Assembly (NCBI RefSeq): GCF_034702125.1
Contig: NW_026945753.1
Location: 95,001 to 159,000 of the forward strand
DNA: 64,000 bases
Direction: 5' to 3'
Origin: Engraulis encrasicolus
Lineage: Eukaryota; Chordata; Actinopteri; Clupeiformes; Engraulidae
The position numbers and the translations under genes are program-made. Within the stretch, counting starts at the first letter, position 1, and every line of letters starts with the position of its first letter. Below, one piece after another: positions 33,886-45,704 of this stretch. The notes beneath the pieces are model-generated. The model saw nothing but the letters and a program-made list of their open reading frames with translations, ran no database searches and was not told the origin of the DNA.

Positions 33886-34440
33886 AAGGTCCTGACCCCA
33901 AGGTTTGGAAATACTGTGCTAAAATATTTTTTTTAGGAAATAGAAAAGAATCTGGATTAATTCATGATTTGAAGCTCACAACGAAATCCAACAAACTATT
34001 TCCTTTCATCTAAGCTGTGAAATTGACGCTCCGAGACCCAAATGGCAATAACATTGAGACATCGAAGTTCGGACTATTGAGTTCTTGAACTAATCGCTGT
34101 CGGATCAATGGGCTGATCTCCCATAATTATGGAAAAATTCATCACTACCGGTGGTGCAGGAAACAGACGTTAATGCTGTGGTGGCTATGTGTGTATACGT
34201 TCCCAGTAAAAGTCCCTTCTAACTAGTCAGTAGACAAGTTTGACTGTAAACAAGATTGATGTACTTTGCAAATGGAATCCATTTCACAGAAGTTATTTGA
34301 AATATTTCAGGGAAGCTACTTCAACTCCTGCCGAGAAGCCCTAATTAACATAAAATGAAAATAGAACCAATTAGCATAGCAGGGAAAATACCGGTAATGT
34401 AAATGATGCTAATACATTCAAAAAGTTCAGATGCTTCCTT
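33886..34440. other. Unassigned noncoding stretch
   Basis: Nothing is recognisable. Confidence 0.4.
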
Positions 34441-34441
34441 G

Positions 34442-34727
34442 CAGGGCTGGACTGGACTGGTAATCTGGCAAACCAGGCAAAAATCCCGGTGGGCCGACGA
34501 CCCTAGAGGGCCGGTGATGTCGGTTTTTAAAAAATAATTGTTTATTAATGTTTTAAAAAAAAATGTGACCGGCGGCCACAATTTTTCGTGCTGACGGCCC
34601 TCGGCCCCTCCTCCAATGACATCAGCCCACACATAAAGGGGGTAGAGGGAGGGGGTTTGTCCTCTCTCTTTCTCCTCTCTTCTCTCTCTCCTTCTCTCTC
34701 TCTCTCTCTCCTCTCTCGCTCTCTCTC

Positions 34728-34767
<40 letters not shown>

Positions 34768-35536
34768 TGCTGTTATTTTATCCAGGGCAATTAGAAATGA
34801 TAAATGATTGAAGCATTTCTTTTTGAATAAGCTTTTGATACAGTTTTATCGAGACTATTTTATATGTAAACACTTACACTTTCCGCACTACCTCATTTTG
34901 AAACTTCAGTAGGCCCTATGTTAATGCTTTCTTTGAAAATGATTTGACACACTAAAACATTGTGGTGATAGGCTACAGTTAGTTCATGATTTCCTTTCTC
35001 ATTCAAGCTATTAAAGTAGCTTCCTTATGCAATGAGAGATGCATTTTGATAACAGGAATTTAACCCTCTTTCTAATACACCTGTTAGAAGAAACCTTCAA
35101 TTTAACATTAATCTAGGTCAATTTATGAGTAGGCATACACTGAATACTATATTAATTTGATTATTTAGCAAGTGCTGCATACATTGTGATAAATAATCTA
35201 TCTCCCTCTTCTCATCTAGTCAAACCAGGCCAGGATGAGGTTGAGTTAGAGAGAGAAGTAGAGTAGGCCTAGATTACTTTTGCTGTGAGTGTGGTCATCT
35301 ATTGCATTTTCTAAACCACTGCCCCAAACTAAGATTCTTTTAAATTAATAGTTGATATAGTCAGCGCACATTTCTGGTGTTTTCTGGTAGCTGAAAGAGA
35401 GATTCATGCATGAATATTGCGCCTTTCGCATAGGCCGCTTTGGTCAATAAGTAGGTCGGATTGTGCTCCGCTGATTATGAGGGGCCGGTCTGGGGCCAAA
35501 ATGCCTGGGCCATTTTGTTTCTCCAGTCCAGCCCTG
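34442..35536. mobile_element. Non-autonomous hAT element, 1.1 kb
   Basis: Both ends begin CAGGGCTGGACTGG (right end on the minus strand), a well-known fish hAT terminus. The flanks are CTTCCTTG on the left and CTTCCCTTG on the right, an 8-bp duplication if one C was gained. Subterminal GGGCCGGT/CCGGTGGGCC motifs and a CT microsatellite (34660-34765) are inside. No transposase frame is present. Confidence 0.75.
34660..34765. repeat. (CT)n microsatellite
   Basis: CT-rich tract with many short interruptions, inside the hAT element. Confidence 0.9.
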
Positions 35537-35633
35537 CTTCCCTTGTGTTAAATATATCCACACCACAATGCCTTCTGCACGCTAATTTGTCGACTCATAT
35601 ATTTTACTATAATGAAGATCAGGCCTGACATAC

Positions 35634-35822
35634 TGTCATGAAAATGCCAGGCTTGTATTTACCATTGAGGTCTTTTATTAATAACTCAGGATAACACGGA
35701 CATAAACTGTATGCTTCCTAGCATCTTCATGGATATATTAATAATTCCCAGAGTCTTAGCTTCACGTAATGACGTCACGAATATCATGCGTATGACAGAT
35801 TAACCTATTTAATCGCATCACA
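35634..35822 (-). repeat. 3' LTR of gypsy element
   Basis: On this strand it starts TGTCATGAAAATGCCAGG and ends GCATCACA, so the TG...CA ends are kept. It is 189 bases, 25 shorter than its partner, with the differences mostly single-base indels. Confidence 0.85.
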
Positions 35823-35834
35823 TCTCCCCCCTTA
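35823..35834 (-). promoter_or_regulatory. Polypurine tract
   Basis: TCTCCCCCCTTA here reads TAAGGGGGGAGA on the element's strand, directly before the 3' LTR. It is the normal primer site for plus-strand DNA synthesis. Confidence 0.75.
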
Positions 35835-36168
35835 GTAAAGTAAATCATTACCATTAAATCATGCACCTTGTTTATAACTTAAATATCCCAGCATCTTACT
35901 TCAAAAATAACACCTGTAATAAAGCATAACACTAAATGGCTGGTTAGTACTTCAATTCCTGTTACTGTCATTCTTACTTCTTTCATTAGGTACCATTAAA
36001 CAATTGAACTCTACTAAAAACTGTTAAACTCATTAACTCCCAGTAGTTATCACAACCTGGTCAAGAATCTGCAACATAAAACATTCAAACATTGAAAACC
36101 ATATTGCGTTTCTGTACATTTCACTTTTTCCCTTTTTTTTTTTGTTTCCTTACCACCTTCAGGTCTAT

Positions 36169-37300
36169 TTAGGCACATAGTCCTTTAAACCAGGCAGGAG
36201 GGTTAGTAACTCTCCCAGGTCCTTTTTGGGTGTGGTTGGCGGTAGCTTTGGACACCCAGTGGGACCCGGAGTGGACAGGCCCCACCGCAGGAAGAGAAGG
36301 GGAGCCCGGGTCACTGGAACGGCTTTGGGTCACTAGTCTCTGATGCAGTGACCTTTCTGGGTGACCCCGGCACTTCCTGGATGTATTCGGCGTTCCGACG
36401 GGTGAATGTCCCTTGGTCCCTGTTGTGGACGTAGTAGGACCTGGGCTCAGGTGCCTGGCGCGATGAACTTTGCTGGAGTCTTCCAGCCTTTTCTCGCCGT
36501 CCAACTTGAGGTGACGCGTTGACCTGACGCCAGTTACAGGTACGGGACGAGCCGAGTGCCGCTTGTTGTAGAAGAAGCGGTAGGCACTTTTTTGGGCTTG
36601 TTTGGTCTTTGCTCCTCACAGCGTCGGTGTCAACGGACTCGGGGCCAGCTGTGCAGGGCAGGACTGGAACAGTTGTCCTGAGCTGTGTCGTCCGATGGTG
36701 GCGAGGTTGAGCTGGACTCTGGCCTGTTGCGGTGATTGGTGTAGCCCTGTAGCTCATAAGGGCTAGGTGAGGGTTCTGGCTGCCGCAGTATGCACGCTTT
36801 GCTGTGGCAACGCTCCGCTCGGCAGCTCCCATTGCTTGTGGATAATGGGGACAGACTTAGTGTGTGTGAAGTTGTACTGCTCACTGAATGCTTGGAACTC
36901 AGCTGAAGTGAACTGGGTAGCGTTATCTGAAACCCGCTCCAAGGGTATACCCCACCTCGCACAAAATGCTTTTCAGGCGATCTATCACTTGCTGACTGGT
37001 AGTGGTAGTCAGCTGTGCTATTTCAATGTCCCGCTAAGTAATAGTCCACAACAATGAGGTACTGCTTACCATCTTGTTCACAGAGGTCAGCGGCAATCCC
37101 CTTTGCCACGGACCACACTGGGCAGGGGCCCGGTTATCAGTGGCTCCCGCCGCTGCGTAGGCTTGTTCTTAGCAGAATTCACATGTACCATACTCACTAT
37201 TTTGGTGATGGCGTGGGCCTATCCCTGGCCACCACACCGACATGCTGGCCCCTTCTGCGCGACACTTGGTAAGCCCCTGATGGCCTTTGTGTAGCCTGGG
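36169..37300 (-). pseudogene. Gypsy integrase remnant
   Basis: On the minus strand, pieces in different frames match the gypsy integrase core and C-terminus. Examples are SDNATQF and EFQAFSEQ-like segments near 36880-36950, GAAERSVATAKRAY and LMSYRATPITATGQSPAQ near 36710-36832, and YYV then GTFTRRNAEYIQEVPG near 36360-36440. The enzyme joins cDNA ends to target DNA. Indels every few dozen bases split the frame, so no full-length protein can be read. Confidence 0.8.
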
Positions 37301-37384
37301 ACAGTACATCTGCTCGCAGAGAGCGAGGAATGACAATCCTGTCATTATACAGGAAGAAGTCCTTCTGCTACTGACAAGTGTGCC

Positions 37385-38130
37385 CTAGCAGCATGGAACC
37401 TCGTGTAGTTGTGGTGTGGAATGCGTGATAACTGACCTGGCCAGCCGGCCCTGGTGTGTAGCGGATGACAGTCTGTAGATCAGTGTCATGGTCAGTGGCT
37501 GACCTAATCGCGTCCAAGTCTGTCTCCTGTGATTGGTCTTGACTCGATCACGGCTTGTACGTAGGCTTTGACCTTTTCTTCCGTGTCCGACGTGTCTCTG
37601 TCTGGCAAGGGGTTGCGCGACCGCGGTGTTGTCTGCCACAACACGTTGCTTCCCTGGGACATGCACTGGCGTCGGCGTTGAACTTCATGAGACGCATCAG
37701 CTAGCCGCTGACATCTCACAGGTGCTTTGTCGAGGTCATATGAGTTTTTATGAGAGGGAAGAGCGGTTTGTGATCTGTCTGTAAACAGAATTTCTCCATT
37801 CCCTGCAGATACCTGGTGAAACCGCCGCCCATGCCCATACGCTGGCGAGGCACTCTTTCTCGATTTGAGAATACCGTCTCTCAGTCTCTGTCAACGTTCT
37901 GGAACAGAAGGCACTGGTCGTAGTCCATCCCCGCTGCGTCCTGTAGCAACGTCATCCTCCCAGACCGTAGCTGCTGGCGCAGCTACTGACTACGTTAGGT
38001 CTGGATGCATCGTAGTACGCCAGTACTGGAGTGAGGGTCAGCATTTGCTTTACCTTCTTGAACGCCTCTCCTGTGCCTCTCCCCACAACCCACGCGCGCG
38101 TCCTTTTTCAGCAGGCTGTTGAGGGGGTCG
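37385..38130 (-). pseudogene. Gypsy RNase H and pol linker remnant
   Basis: Minus-strand pieces include HVPGKQRVVAD, NPLPDRDTSDTEEKVKAYVQ and VIESRPIT, which lie between RNase H and integrase in gypsy pol. RNase H-like pieces ([10 protein letters not shown] and LLTDHK-type) appear around 37770-37900 in scattered frames. The order is correct but the frame is broken. Confidence 0.7.
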
Positions 38131-38560
38131 CATGACAGATGAGAGGGCAAGGGAGGAATTTTTCCCCAAGTAGGTTGACATGGCTTCCCGATGGGTCTGG
38201 CGTAGCTCCTGTTTTGTGTTGTGGGGGGCTCGCGTGTAATGACTCTGTTTAGTGCATCTGCACCTTTTTTACTCTCATTCATTTCTCATAATTGCCACAG
38301 ATTCTCCTGCCCGCCCTAATGGCCAATCTTTGCCTATCACAACAATGGCCAATAGTACTGGATCTCAGATTGTTCCAAAACTGCGGCACTTACTGGCGGG
38401 TTTGAGCTTCAGATCCGAGACGCTCGGATCGGCCCCACTCCAGCACACGCTTTCGAAGATCTTCTTAGTGCGTGGTCCTCTCTGTCCTTGCCTGAAGACT
38501 CAGGACCTGTCATCCATGAAACGGACCCACGGCGCCGTCATGGTCCCCTCAGAGGGGCAC

Positions 38561-38944
38561 TCATTCATTCTGCTGGAAAATCTTCTCTGGGGCCGAGGTT
38601 ATGGCCAAATGGTGCGCCCTCCGGAAACAGAACCGACCCCACACACCGGCGTGATGGAATGTCGTGAACGCCTCCTGCTGTTGGGCATCTAATGGTATTT
38701 GCCAAAAATCCACTGGAAGCGTCGGCACAGTGGAGAACCACAACTTGGGGGGGATGTGGCCCCTGAGAGCGTTGGTGCTGGCGCAAATGTCCTCTAGTGT
38801 AGGCAGGATGAATCGCTCATCGTTTTCAAACACAGCTTTGTTTAGTTTGTTTTTCAAGTCCACACATATTCTCTGGGCGTTTTGTTCTTTTTGGATGGAC
38901 TGGCACCATGGGGGGCGCGCACCAGTCTGTGGGGCTTCGTGCAC
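38561..38944 (-). pseudogene. Gypsy reverse transcriptase remnant
   Basis: The longest single frame (about 128 residues) contains RICVDLKNKLNKAVF, RFILPTLEDI, FWQIPLDA and CFRRA...ITSAPEKIFQ, the N-terminal half of a gypsy RT. In another frame the DASSGFWQI motif-A region is visible. The YVDD block is not readable in one frame with it. It is a clear relic, and non-functional as written. Confidence 0.85.
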
Positions 38945-39404
38945 CTCCTTCTACGATGAGTGTCCCCAAGAGCAACTGCATAGGCGCCTCAGCTCCTCAA
39001 CACACCACCTGAGGCATGATCGGGAAGGGAATGCGGACGGCGGCGTGGCGAGGCTATAGCGAAAGTGGCATCTTAAAATGCGTCGCTGGAGCTACAATCA
39101 TTTCACAGGCTCACCATTCAAAAGGTCCAAATATCTACTCCAAAAACCATCCTCATAGTTTCAATCAATCCATCCAACTCTGCCGAATCAGACCCCATTT
39201 CAAGAAGCTATTCATTTCTTCTCTCCCCCTACCCAGCAGTTGGTTGGTGGTGAATGGGCCCTCACACACATAAATCCAGGGAATTGGTGGTTTTTCAGAC
39301 TCACCACGTTCTCCTCAGTCTCTGCTAAGAATTTTGCCTTTGCAATCCACGTTTCCCATCCGGACCGGAACTGAGTGAAAATCAGCCTTTTGTGTCCTTT
39401 TAAA

Positions 39405-39908
39405 TCACAGCAGGCGCTGGGGCAGGCTGCTGGGCATGTCTGTGCTACCTTGCAATCTCACTGTAATAATCTGGCGCCGTGTTCCAATCCTAAATTTGCA
39501 CCGGCTGTTCCCCCCTTTAATTTGCAGATCTATAACAAGCCACTTGGGCCTCGTCGCACATCGTTGGTCCCTCAGTAATGGCTTCCTAGTAGCCATAGCT
39601 GCCTCTATCACTGGAGGTGCACTGTTAGCAGCTGCCGACTGCACCGCCACAGCTTTCGTTTTTGCACATAGCGTCAAAAAATGTCCCTTTTTACCTCTGG
39701 CATTTGCGGCAAAACTGTTTTGCCGGTGTGACTGGACATGCTCCAAAAATCGGTGCACTCTGCCAACCTCGCTGGCATGCAAATGTTCCATTTTTTGCCC
39801 TTGTGCCCCACTTTTGTGCTTTAGGTCATTACTTTTGTTTTTCTCACTCGGTAATTTTTGAATGTTTTTTGGCTGAAAGCCGAGTAAATTTGCCTCCCTT
39901 ACTTCCAC
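39405..39908 (-). pseudogene. Gypsy gag zinc-knuckle / protease remnant
   Basis: A minus-strand frame of 167 codons covers a stretch with a degraded cysteine-rich knuckle region (ANARGKKGHF) and a later CKFRIGTRRQ, a possible remnant of a D-T-G-A-containing protease start. It is assigned mainly by its place just upstream of RT. Confidence 0.5.
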
Positions 39909-40640
39909 TGCTCTGGTTGATCTGGTGGGTGCTTTGTTGCCTTGATAAGCCGCCTGACGCGAGCATGGGTGATACAGCTTTTTCTACAAAGTCAAGGTCC
40001 GGCTCCCAACTGCAGTTTTTTTGTGTATACTGTCCATGTCCGCCTAATCCGATGACGCTGCGGGTCCCCCTGTTATCCCCTGCTCGTCTTTCAAATCGTC
40101 CACGGAAGCTCTCAATACTCCGCCAGTATCAGACAAGTGGTCTCACGAACTCGGCCTCCACGCTGCCTCTGTCAACACCATGCCTCGGTGAGGCGTGCTT
40201 GTGAAAGCATTCCCCGCTCGGTGGATATAACTTCACATCCCGTTTTAGGGACAAAATGTTCGTCGAATTTTTCATTGTTTCCTCATAGTAAAATCCTCAA
40301 TCTCACTCATTCCGAAATGTGGTGAAAGTAATGAAAATGGGTTCAGCCCCCTCCCCCCCTTACCGCATCGCTTAGAGTAGAGTGTTTAACTTGAATTTCC
40401 GCAGGTCCTCGTTTGTCGCGTTTCATAGCAATTCTATAGCGGAGAGAGGAATCGTTGTCCCTCCATACCGGCCATGCGGGACGGCGGCCTATGGGTGAAG
40501 TCAAACGATTCCGGGTGCGTGCACTACTTTGTGCCCATCCGGTCGTTCTTCGTTTTACCCCTTTCAGGCGAATCTTCTCTTCCCTTGGCCTCCTCGCGTC
40601 GATTCACTGCAGTCCATCTGGGCCACGTCTTGACCACCCA
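39909..40640 (-). other. Gypsy 5' internal region (gag start and leader)
   Basis: This lies between the gag remnant and the 5' LTR. No frame is clearly recognisable. The sequence next to the LTR reads TGGGTGGTCAAGACGTGG on the element's strand, where the primer-binding site should be. I cannot assign the tRNA. Confidence 0.5.
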
Positions 40641-40854
40641 TGTCCTGAAAATGCCAGGGCTGTATTTAACCATTAGGGTCCTTTTTATTAATAACTCAGG
40701 GATAGTAACACGGACATAACTCGTAAACGCTCCTAGCATGCCCTTCAATGGATATATTACATTATAATTCCCAGAAGTCTTAGCTTCCACGTAATGACGC
40801 TCACGATACATATCATGCGTATGACAGATTACACTTTCAATCATCGCAATCACA
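40641..40854 (-). repeat. 5' LTR of gypsy element
   Basis: It starts TGTCCTGAAAATGCCAGGG and ends AATCACA on this strand. Shared blocks with the 3' LTR include TTATTAATAACTCAGG, AACACGGACATAA, TCCTAGCAT, GGATATATTA, GTCTTAGCTTC and ATCATGCGTATGACAGATTA. Confidence 0.85.
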
Positions 40855-40859
40855 CATAC

Positions 40860-41395
40860 ACCAATTTGAGCCATTGTCTACACACCTCCCAAACATACTA
40901 ATAACTGTATTTTTAAAACAATAAAGCTATATAATATTCATACTTCATTCCCCCGCTTTTTGGTAATTGTGATTTAACATCACGTTGAAATGGTGTTGTT
41001 TAAAACTACTACTGGTGTGTTTCCTGCCTGCTCTGTGGTTTTCAAAGCGGTGTCTGCCTTTGTTGTGCTATCTGTCTTGCTGCTGAATTTTAAAACAGCA
41101 ATGTTAGTGTTCTTGAATGTATGTTTTGATGTTGTTATGGCCAAAAGAACTAATCTATGATGGAAAAAAATTGTGTACCAATCAAATAAAGTAGCGGCCT
41201 ATTATTGGCACAGCAGTGGTGTCAGATCCTTCCCTTCCTCTACAATTCCATGTGGTTTTTTGGGATTCGGGATCCAAAGCTGATGAAGATTCTGTTGGAT
41301 GTGTGATTATCACCATCATGTATGGTTTTTGATGTTATACCAATACTGGAAAGGATGAATGGTAAGGCGCTTTGGTTGATTTTTGTTGTTGCTGT
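40860..41395. other. Unassigned noncoding stretch
   Basis: No gene or element terminus is supported. Confidence 0.4.
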
Positions 41396-42145
41396 TGTTA
41401 TATTTCAGCTGTGAAACCCGTGCTCTTCTGAATGTCACACAGGCTGACCAAAATGACAGAGGACGCGGTGTGAACTGTGTTTCCCTTGCTTAAATACTAC
41501 TTATAATGCAGGCAACTGTTTTTGAGGCCTGAGGGAAGTTTTGTGTGGACAACACTTTTGTGGGAGTTCCTCATACGTGGGTCAATCGCGTGTGTGTGTG
41601 TGTGTGTGTTGGTGTGGGGTCCGTTGTGTGTGTGGGTTGTGTGTGTGTATGTGTTGGGTTGTGTGTGTGTGTGTGTGTGTGTGTGTTGGTGTGTCTGTTG
41701 TGTGTGTGTGTGTGTGTGTTGTATGTGTTGGGTTGTGTGTGTGTGTGTGTGTGTGGTCTGGGTCTGATAACACCTGTGGCAGTTACTCATACCTGGGGCC
41801 ACAACCTCCACTTTGTGTTTTGCCATCCATGCTAGTCCCGGAGGTAAGTAATCGTAACCCCTTTGACCAATGGCCTTTAAATCCGTGTCTCACGTCGTTC
41901 ACACAGCCTTCCGATGGTAAACGTTGAAGGCTCCCCTGTGGTCCTCTTAGAAGACTGGCTCTAACTACACGATTATCGGCTTTGATGCTGCTATGCCTTT
42001 TGAAGAAGATCTATTATGGAACATTGTGACTGTGACTGTGTTCTCCTGGCATAAATACCACATATTAATGGCAGAAACTGTTTGAGTACCCTGAGGGAAG
42101 ATTTGTATGAAAACAGCACCTGTGGGGACGTTCCTCATACCAGTT

Positions 42146-42208
<63 letters not shown>

Positions 42209-42440
42209 TGGTGTAGTGTGGTGTGTTTGTTATGTGTGTGTGTGGTGTGTGTGTGTGTGTGCCCCGTTCACAGGTGCACGTGTGTAAATATATCTAGGGC
42301 AGTTTTCTTTCCTGAATTCCATGGTGCCCGTACAGGGAGCCCTTGACCAGTTTAGCACAGGTGAAAATTGGAGCAGAGATGACTGTGACAACAGGACAGC
42401 ACATGAAAATACTTTTAGCCAGGTGCACTGTGGTGTGTGA

Positions 42441-42476
<36 letters not shown>

Positions 42477-42640
42477 TTTTGTGTGTGGTGTGTGTGTGTG
42501 TGTGTGTGTTTGTTGTGTGTGTGTACAATTGCGGTAGTATTGTTTGCCCCTCCCCTAGTCCCAAGAGGACAGTCTCACGCACCTTTGACAATGGCTTTAC
42601 ATTCTGGTAACTATTCCAGTACATCCAAGTAAACCTTTGA
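41396..42640 (+). repeat. Degenerate tandem units of about 0.56 kb carrying GT tracts
   Basis: The order TTAAATAC-ACTTATAATG-CAGGCAACTGTTTTTGAG, CCTGAGGGAAG.TTTGTRTG and GTTCCTCATAC, then a GT tract, appears at about 41490 and again at about 42050. CTAGTCC-plus-GTAAC/TTTGAC segments follow each GT tract (41830, 42557 and 43168). GT tracts lie at about 41588-41757, 42150-42262 and 42437-42524. Confidence 0.6.
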
Positions 42641-43240
42641 GACTCGGTTTATACGTTATATCGAAAATGTATCGATACTCGGGATATCACGGCTTGCGAT
42701 ACACATATCGAAAAAGTTGGTTGGTTGTAATCGGGTGATACCTACTTTGTTGTTTCTCAATTTTTATTAACAGCCACTTTGGTGAAAAGGTTACAAAAGG
42801 CATTTTAAAAAGATTGGATAATTTGAAAGTTTGAATGCTGTATGATTAGAGGCTCATGTTTGTTGTGTGGTGGTCCAAATAAAAATAATAAATAAAACAA
42901 TTGCTCTCATTTGTTTCAATACATGATCGAACGGGTAATGGGCAAGTATAGAGGAGGAAAATATTTGTATAATATTAAATATTGCGACCCTTAGCAGTCA
43001 GGACACTACTACAAGGAATACAGATTTCAATGTATAATGTAGGCTACATTATGCATTATGCTGTAGCGCACGTTCTTGTGCAAAACACCACGAAAAGAGA
43101 GACAAGAAAGAAGGGACAACGTGTGTGTATAGATCGTTCTAAACGTATCGTGGGTGTTGCCTTCCCTAGTCCCCAGCGGAAAAGGTATCAACCCCTCTGA
43201 CAGAAAAGCTACTTGTGCACTAGGGGGCGCATGTGCACGG
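42641..43240. other. Unassigned noncoding stretch
   Basis: No supported gene; the CCCTAGTCCCCAGCGG segment near 43162 belongs to the GT-flanking repeat pattern. Confidence 0.4.
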
Positions 43241-43245
43241 CTGTG

Positions 43246-43384
43246 TGTGCGTGTGTGTGTGTGTGTGTGGTGGGGGTTGTGTTGTGGGGTGTTTGTGTGT
43301 TGGTGTGTGTGTTGGTGTGTGTGTGTGGTTTTGTGTGTGTGTGTGTGGGGGGTGTGTTTGGTGCGTGTTTCTCGTGTGTGTGAT
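43246..43384. repeat. GT-rich interrupted microsatellite
   Basis: GT/GGT/GTTT run with many interruptions. Confidence 0.9.
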
Positions 43385-43719
43385 GTGTATTTTACAGGCG
43401 CATTACACTGCGTAATGAGGTATCTTTAGCAGGTTTCTTTCCAGAATTCATGCTGCCCATGTCAAAAATGAATTACAATTGTCACCAATCCTGAATTCTA
43501 CATGTCAACTCATCAAATTCCAAGTGTTCATTATGACTACATATCGTTTTTAGCATCACCCAGTGAGCAGAAGACGGAAACGTCTTCTGATTGGCTTAGC
43601 AGGTGTCCTTTATATTCCCGCGGTAGCAGGGGCACCTATGATAAGTACCTCATGCGGACGCGTGCGGGGTCGTCCAAGTTGCTCTTTTTTCTTTCCTAAC
43701 TTTCTGGCGAAGTGCAGTT

Positions 43720-43930
43720 ATACTAAGTGTCTACTAATCGCATCATTGTCTGTTGTGTCCAGGTCAAGACCGTCGAGTCGTTAGTCTCTATCGCATCTGG
43801 TTGTCGAGTCAAGACCGCCTGTTACTTATTCTATGTCTACTAATTCTATCGCAATCTTCTGGGTTGTCAAGATCAAAACACCCACTACCGTCAATTCTAT
43901 TGCCCAATTTCTGCGACAGCGTCACAATTA
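43720..43930 (+). repeat. Degenerate short tandem repeat of about 60-65 bp
   Basis: CTACTAAT-CGCATC/CTATCGCA, GTCAAGA(CC/TC) and TTGTCGAG/GTTGTCAAG segments recur about three times. Spacing and copies are uneven. Confidence 0.45.
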
Positions 43931-44150
43931 CAAAAAACACACTGTGTCCAGGATAGAGGCGCGTCTCACTTCAAGGATTTGGAAGTGGTACCCGATAAGC
44001 AACGAACGTGCCAGACAGCATCTCCAGTAGTGGACTCTACCGTCTCTCCCTCACCAAGCCTTAGAATCAACCATATTAATAAATAATAATACTACTTAAA
44101 TGCTGGTAACCGGTGTGATAAGCGGAATAAAATAGCCGGCCATTCATTCG

Positions 44151-44280
44151 GTGTGTCCGGATATCAAGGGAAAATGGACTTGCGCGAAGCGAACAGCCCT
44201 TTCGGGCTTGCGCCATCGGCTGTTCTAGAAGAAAACGCTCCGGCCTCGTCCATTATTTCCCTTGATATTCGGGACACCTC
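44151..44280. repeat. Imperfect hairpin with about 30-bp arms
   Basis: GTGTGTCCGGATATCAAGGG (44151 on) pairs with CCCTTGATATTCGGGACAC (about 44259-44277). An inner pair GAACAGCC/GGCTGTTC lies in the loop. It may be a palindromic MITE; limits beyond the arms are unclear. Confidence 0.7.
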
Positions 44281-44365
44281 GTCGGACGCTGTTCAATACG
44301 TATCATCTCCATGTCTTGCATTTGGTCCATCCACCTAAGAAACTGTGTTTGTTTAGTGGCTAGTT

Positions 44366-44425
44366 GTGTGTGTGTGTGTGTGGTGTGTTGGTGTGTGTGT
44401 TGGTGTGTTGTGTGTGTGTGTGTGT
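44366..44425. repeat. GT-rich microsatellite
   Basis: GT run broken by GGTGTTGG steps. Confidence 0.9.
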
Positions 44426-45558
44426 TTCTAACCTTAGAGGGAGCCATCTGGCAGTGTTGCCAAACTGGCTTTCCGAGAATTCGGCAGCGGGGAGCTGCTT
44501 TTGTCTCTTTGCTGTTAGACACAAGCCTTAAATAATCTCACCGCAGGAAAAACAATAGCAATCATCATTTCACTGTCTATTCAGAACACGAGTTGGGGCA
44601 TGTCTTAATTATTTCACATTATTCCAATTTTATGAATGTAGGAGGTGGAGGAAAGCAAGGTTTTGATGCTTACGGTGCACATGTGATTCTCATTGCAGAG
44701 GGTCGATTTTCTCTGTGTTCTTAGGTGATATCACAAAACATTTTCCATTTCAAAGGACAATTAACCTGTAAATAACACACATGCATACTCGCTCAAATAC
44801 ACTCTGTTGTACAATCATATTAACATTTGTATATCCGCTTAGTGCAATCATGTCCTTAAAGGAGCACTCCCAATGCCAATTTCAAGATGCTGTGTTGTAT
44901 TGCTCTCCACGTTAAACCCGTGACCTTGTCAGTACCCACGGTGATGCTCGGCATTTCTTTTGGCCCTCAGGTTCAGTGGTGAGCCATTCTAATGGGGGCA
45001 GCTTTTGTTTACCATTTTTAAAAAATCTTAACATCACGGCCTACTCATAAAATATGTTTTCTAAATGTTTTATCATCGCTGTTTGCTAGTTGTCTGCTGA
45101 TGTTACATAACCGTTTTTTGTGATATTTTTGGGATATTAAACAGATGGTTTCTTTGAAATTTAAAAACAAACACCTGCCCCCATTACCACTGACCAGGAT
45201 CTCAGAAAAGGCTAAGAAACAAAAGGAAAAAAAAAAAAAAAACACCACCTCAAATCCATTGTAGTATGAGCATTACAACTGCCATGTTGAAATTGGCTGA
45301 AGGTACCCTTTAATATTCCCAAAAGTTATTACATGACATGCCTTACTTTATAATGTTACCTGCCGATAGCCTTGGCTTTTAGTAAATGGTCGTCTGAAGA
45401 TGAGCGATGTAGTTGCGGTTTTATGGTTGTTTTGGGCATATCATAGACAGGACACACTACTCTTCTCCTTAACCAGGTCTGCAAAACATTTACACACGAT
45501 TTACACAGCCTGGAAAACTGAAAGGTTAAGGTAGTTGGGCTGCCAAGCCATTATAAAT
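44426..45558. other. Unassigned noncoding stretch
   Basis: A poly-A run at about 45228-45241 is the only marked feature. No gene is supported. Confidence 0.4.
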
Positions 45559-45612
45559 ATGATAGTGTGTGTGGGTGTGTGTGTGTGTTGTGTGTGTGGG
45601 TGTGTGTGCGTG

Positions 45613-45668
<56 letters not shown>

Positions 45669-45704
45669 TGTGCGTGTGTGCGTGTGTGCGTGCGTGTGTG
45701 TGAC
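45559..45704. repeat. (GT)n microsatellite
   Basis: Interrupted at first, then a long pure GT run, then GTGCGTG steps. Confidence 0.95.

Larger units (their letters stand above)
35634..40854 (-). mobile_element. Ty3/gypsy LTR retrotransposon, minus strand, frame-shredded
   Basis: LTRs at 35634-35822 (3' LTR) and 40641-40854 (5' LTR) flank about 4.8 kb. A perfect 5-bp duplication CATAC lies at 35629-35633 and 40855-40859. A polypurine tract (AAGGGGGGAGA on the minus strand) sits beside the 3' LTR. Coding remnants on the minus strand follow gypsy order: gag/protease, RT, RNase H, integrase. All frames are broken by frequent small indels. At 5.2 kb it is close to full length for a compact gypsy element. 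Confidence 0.9.
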
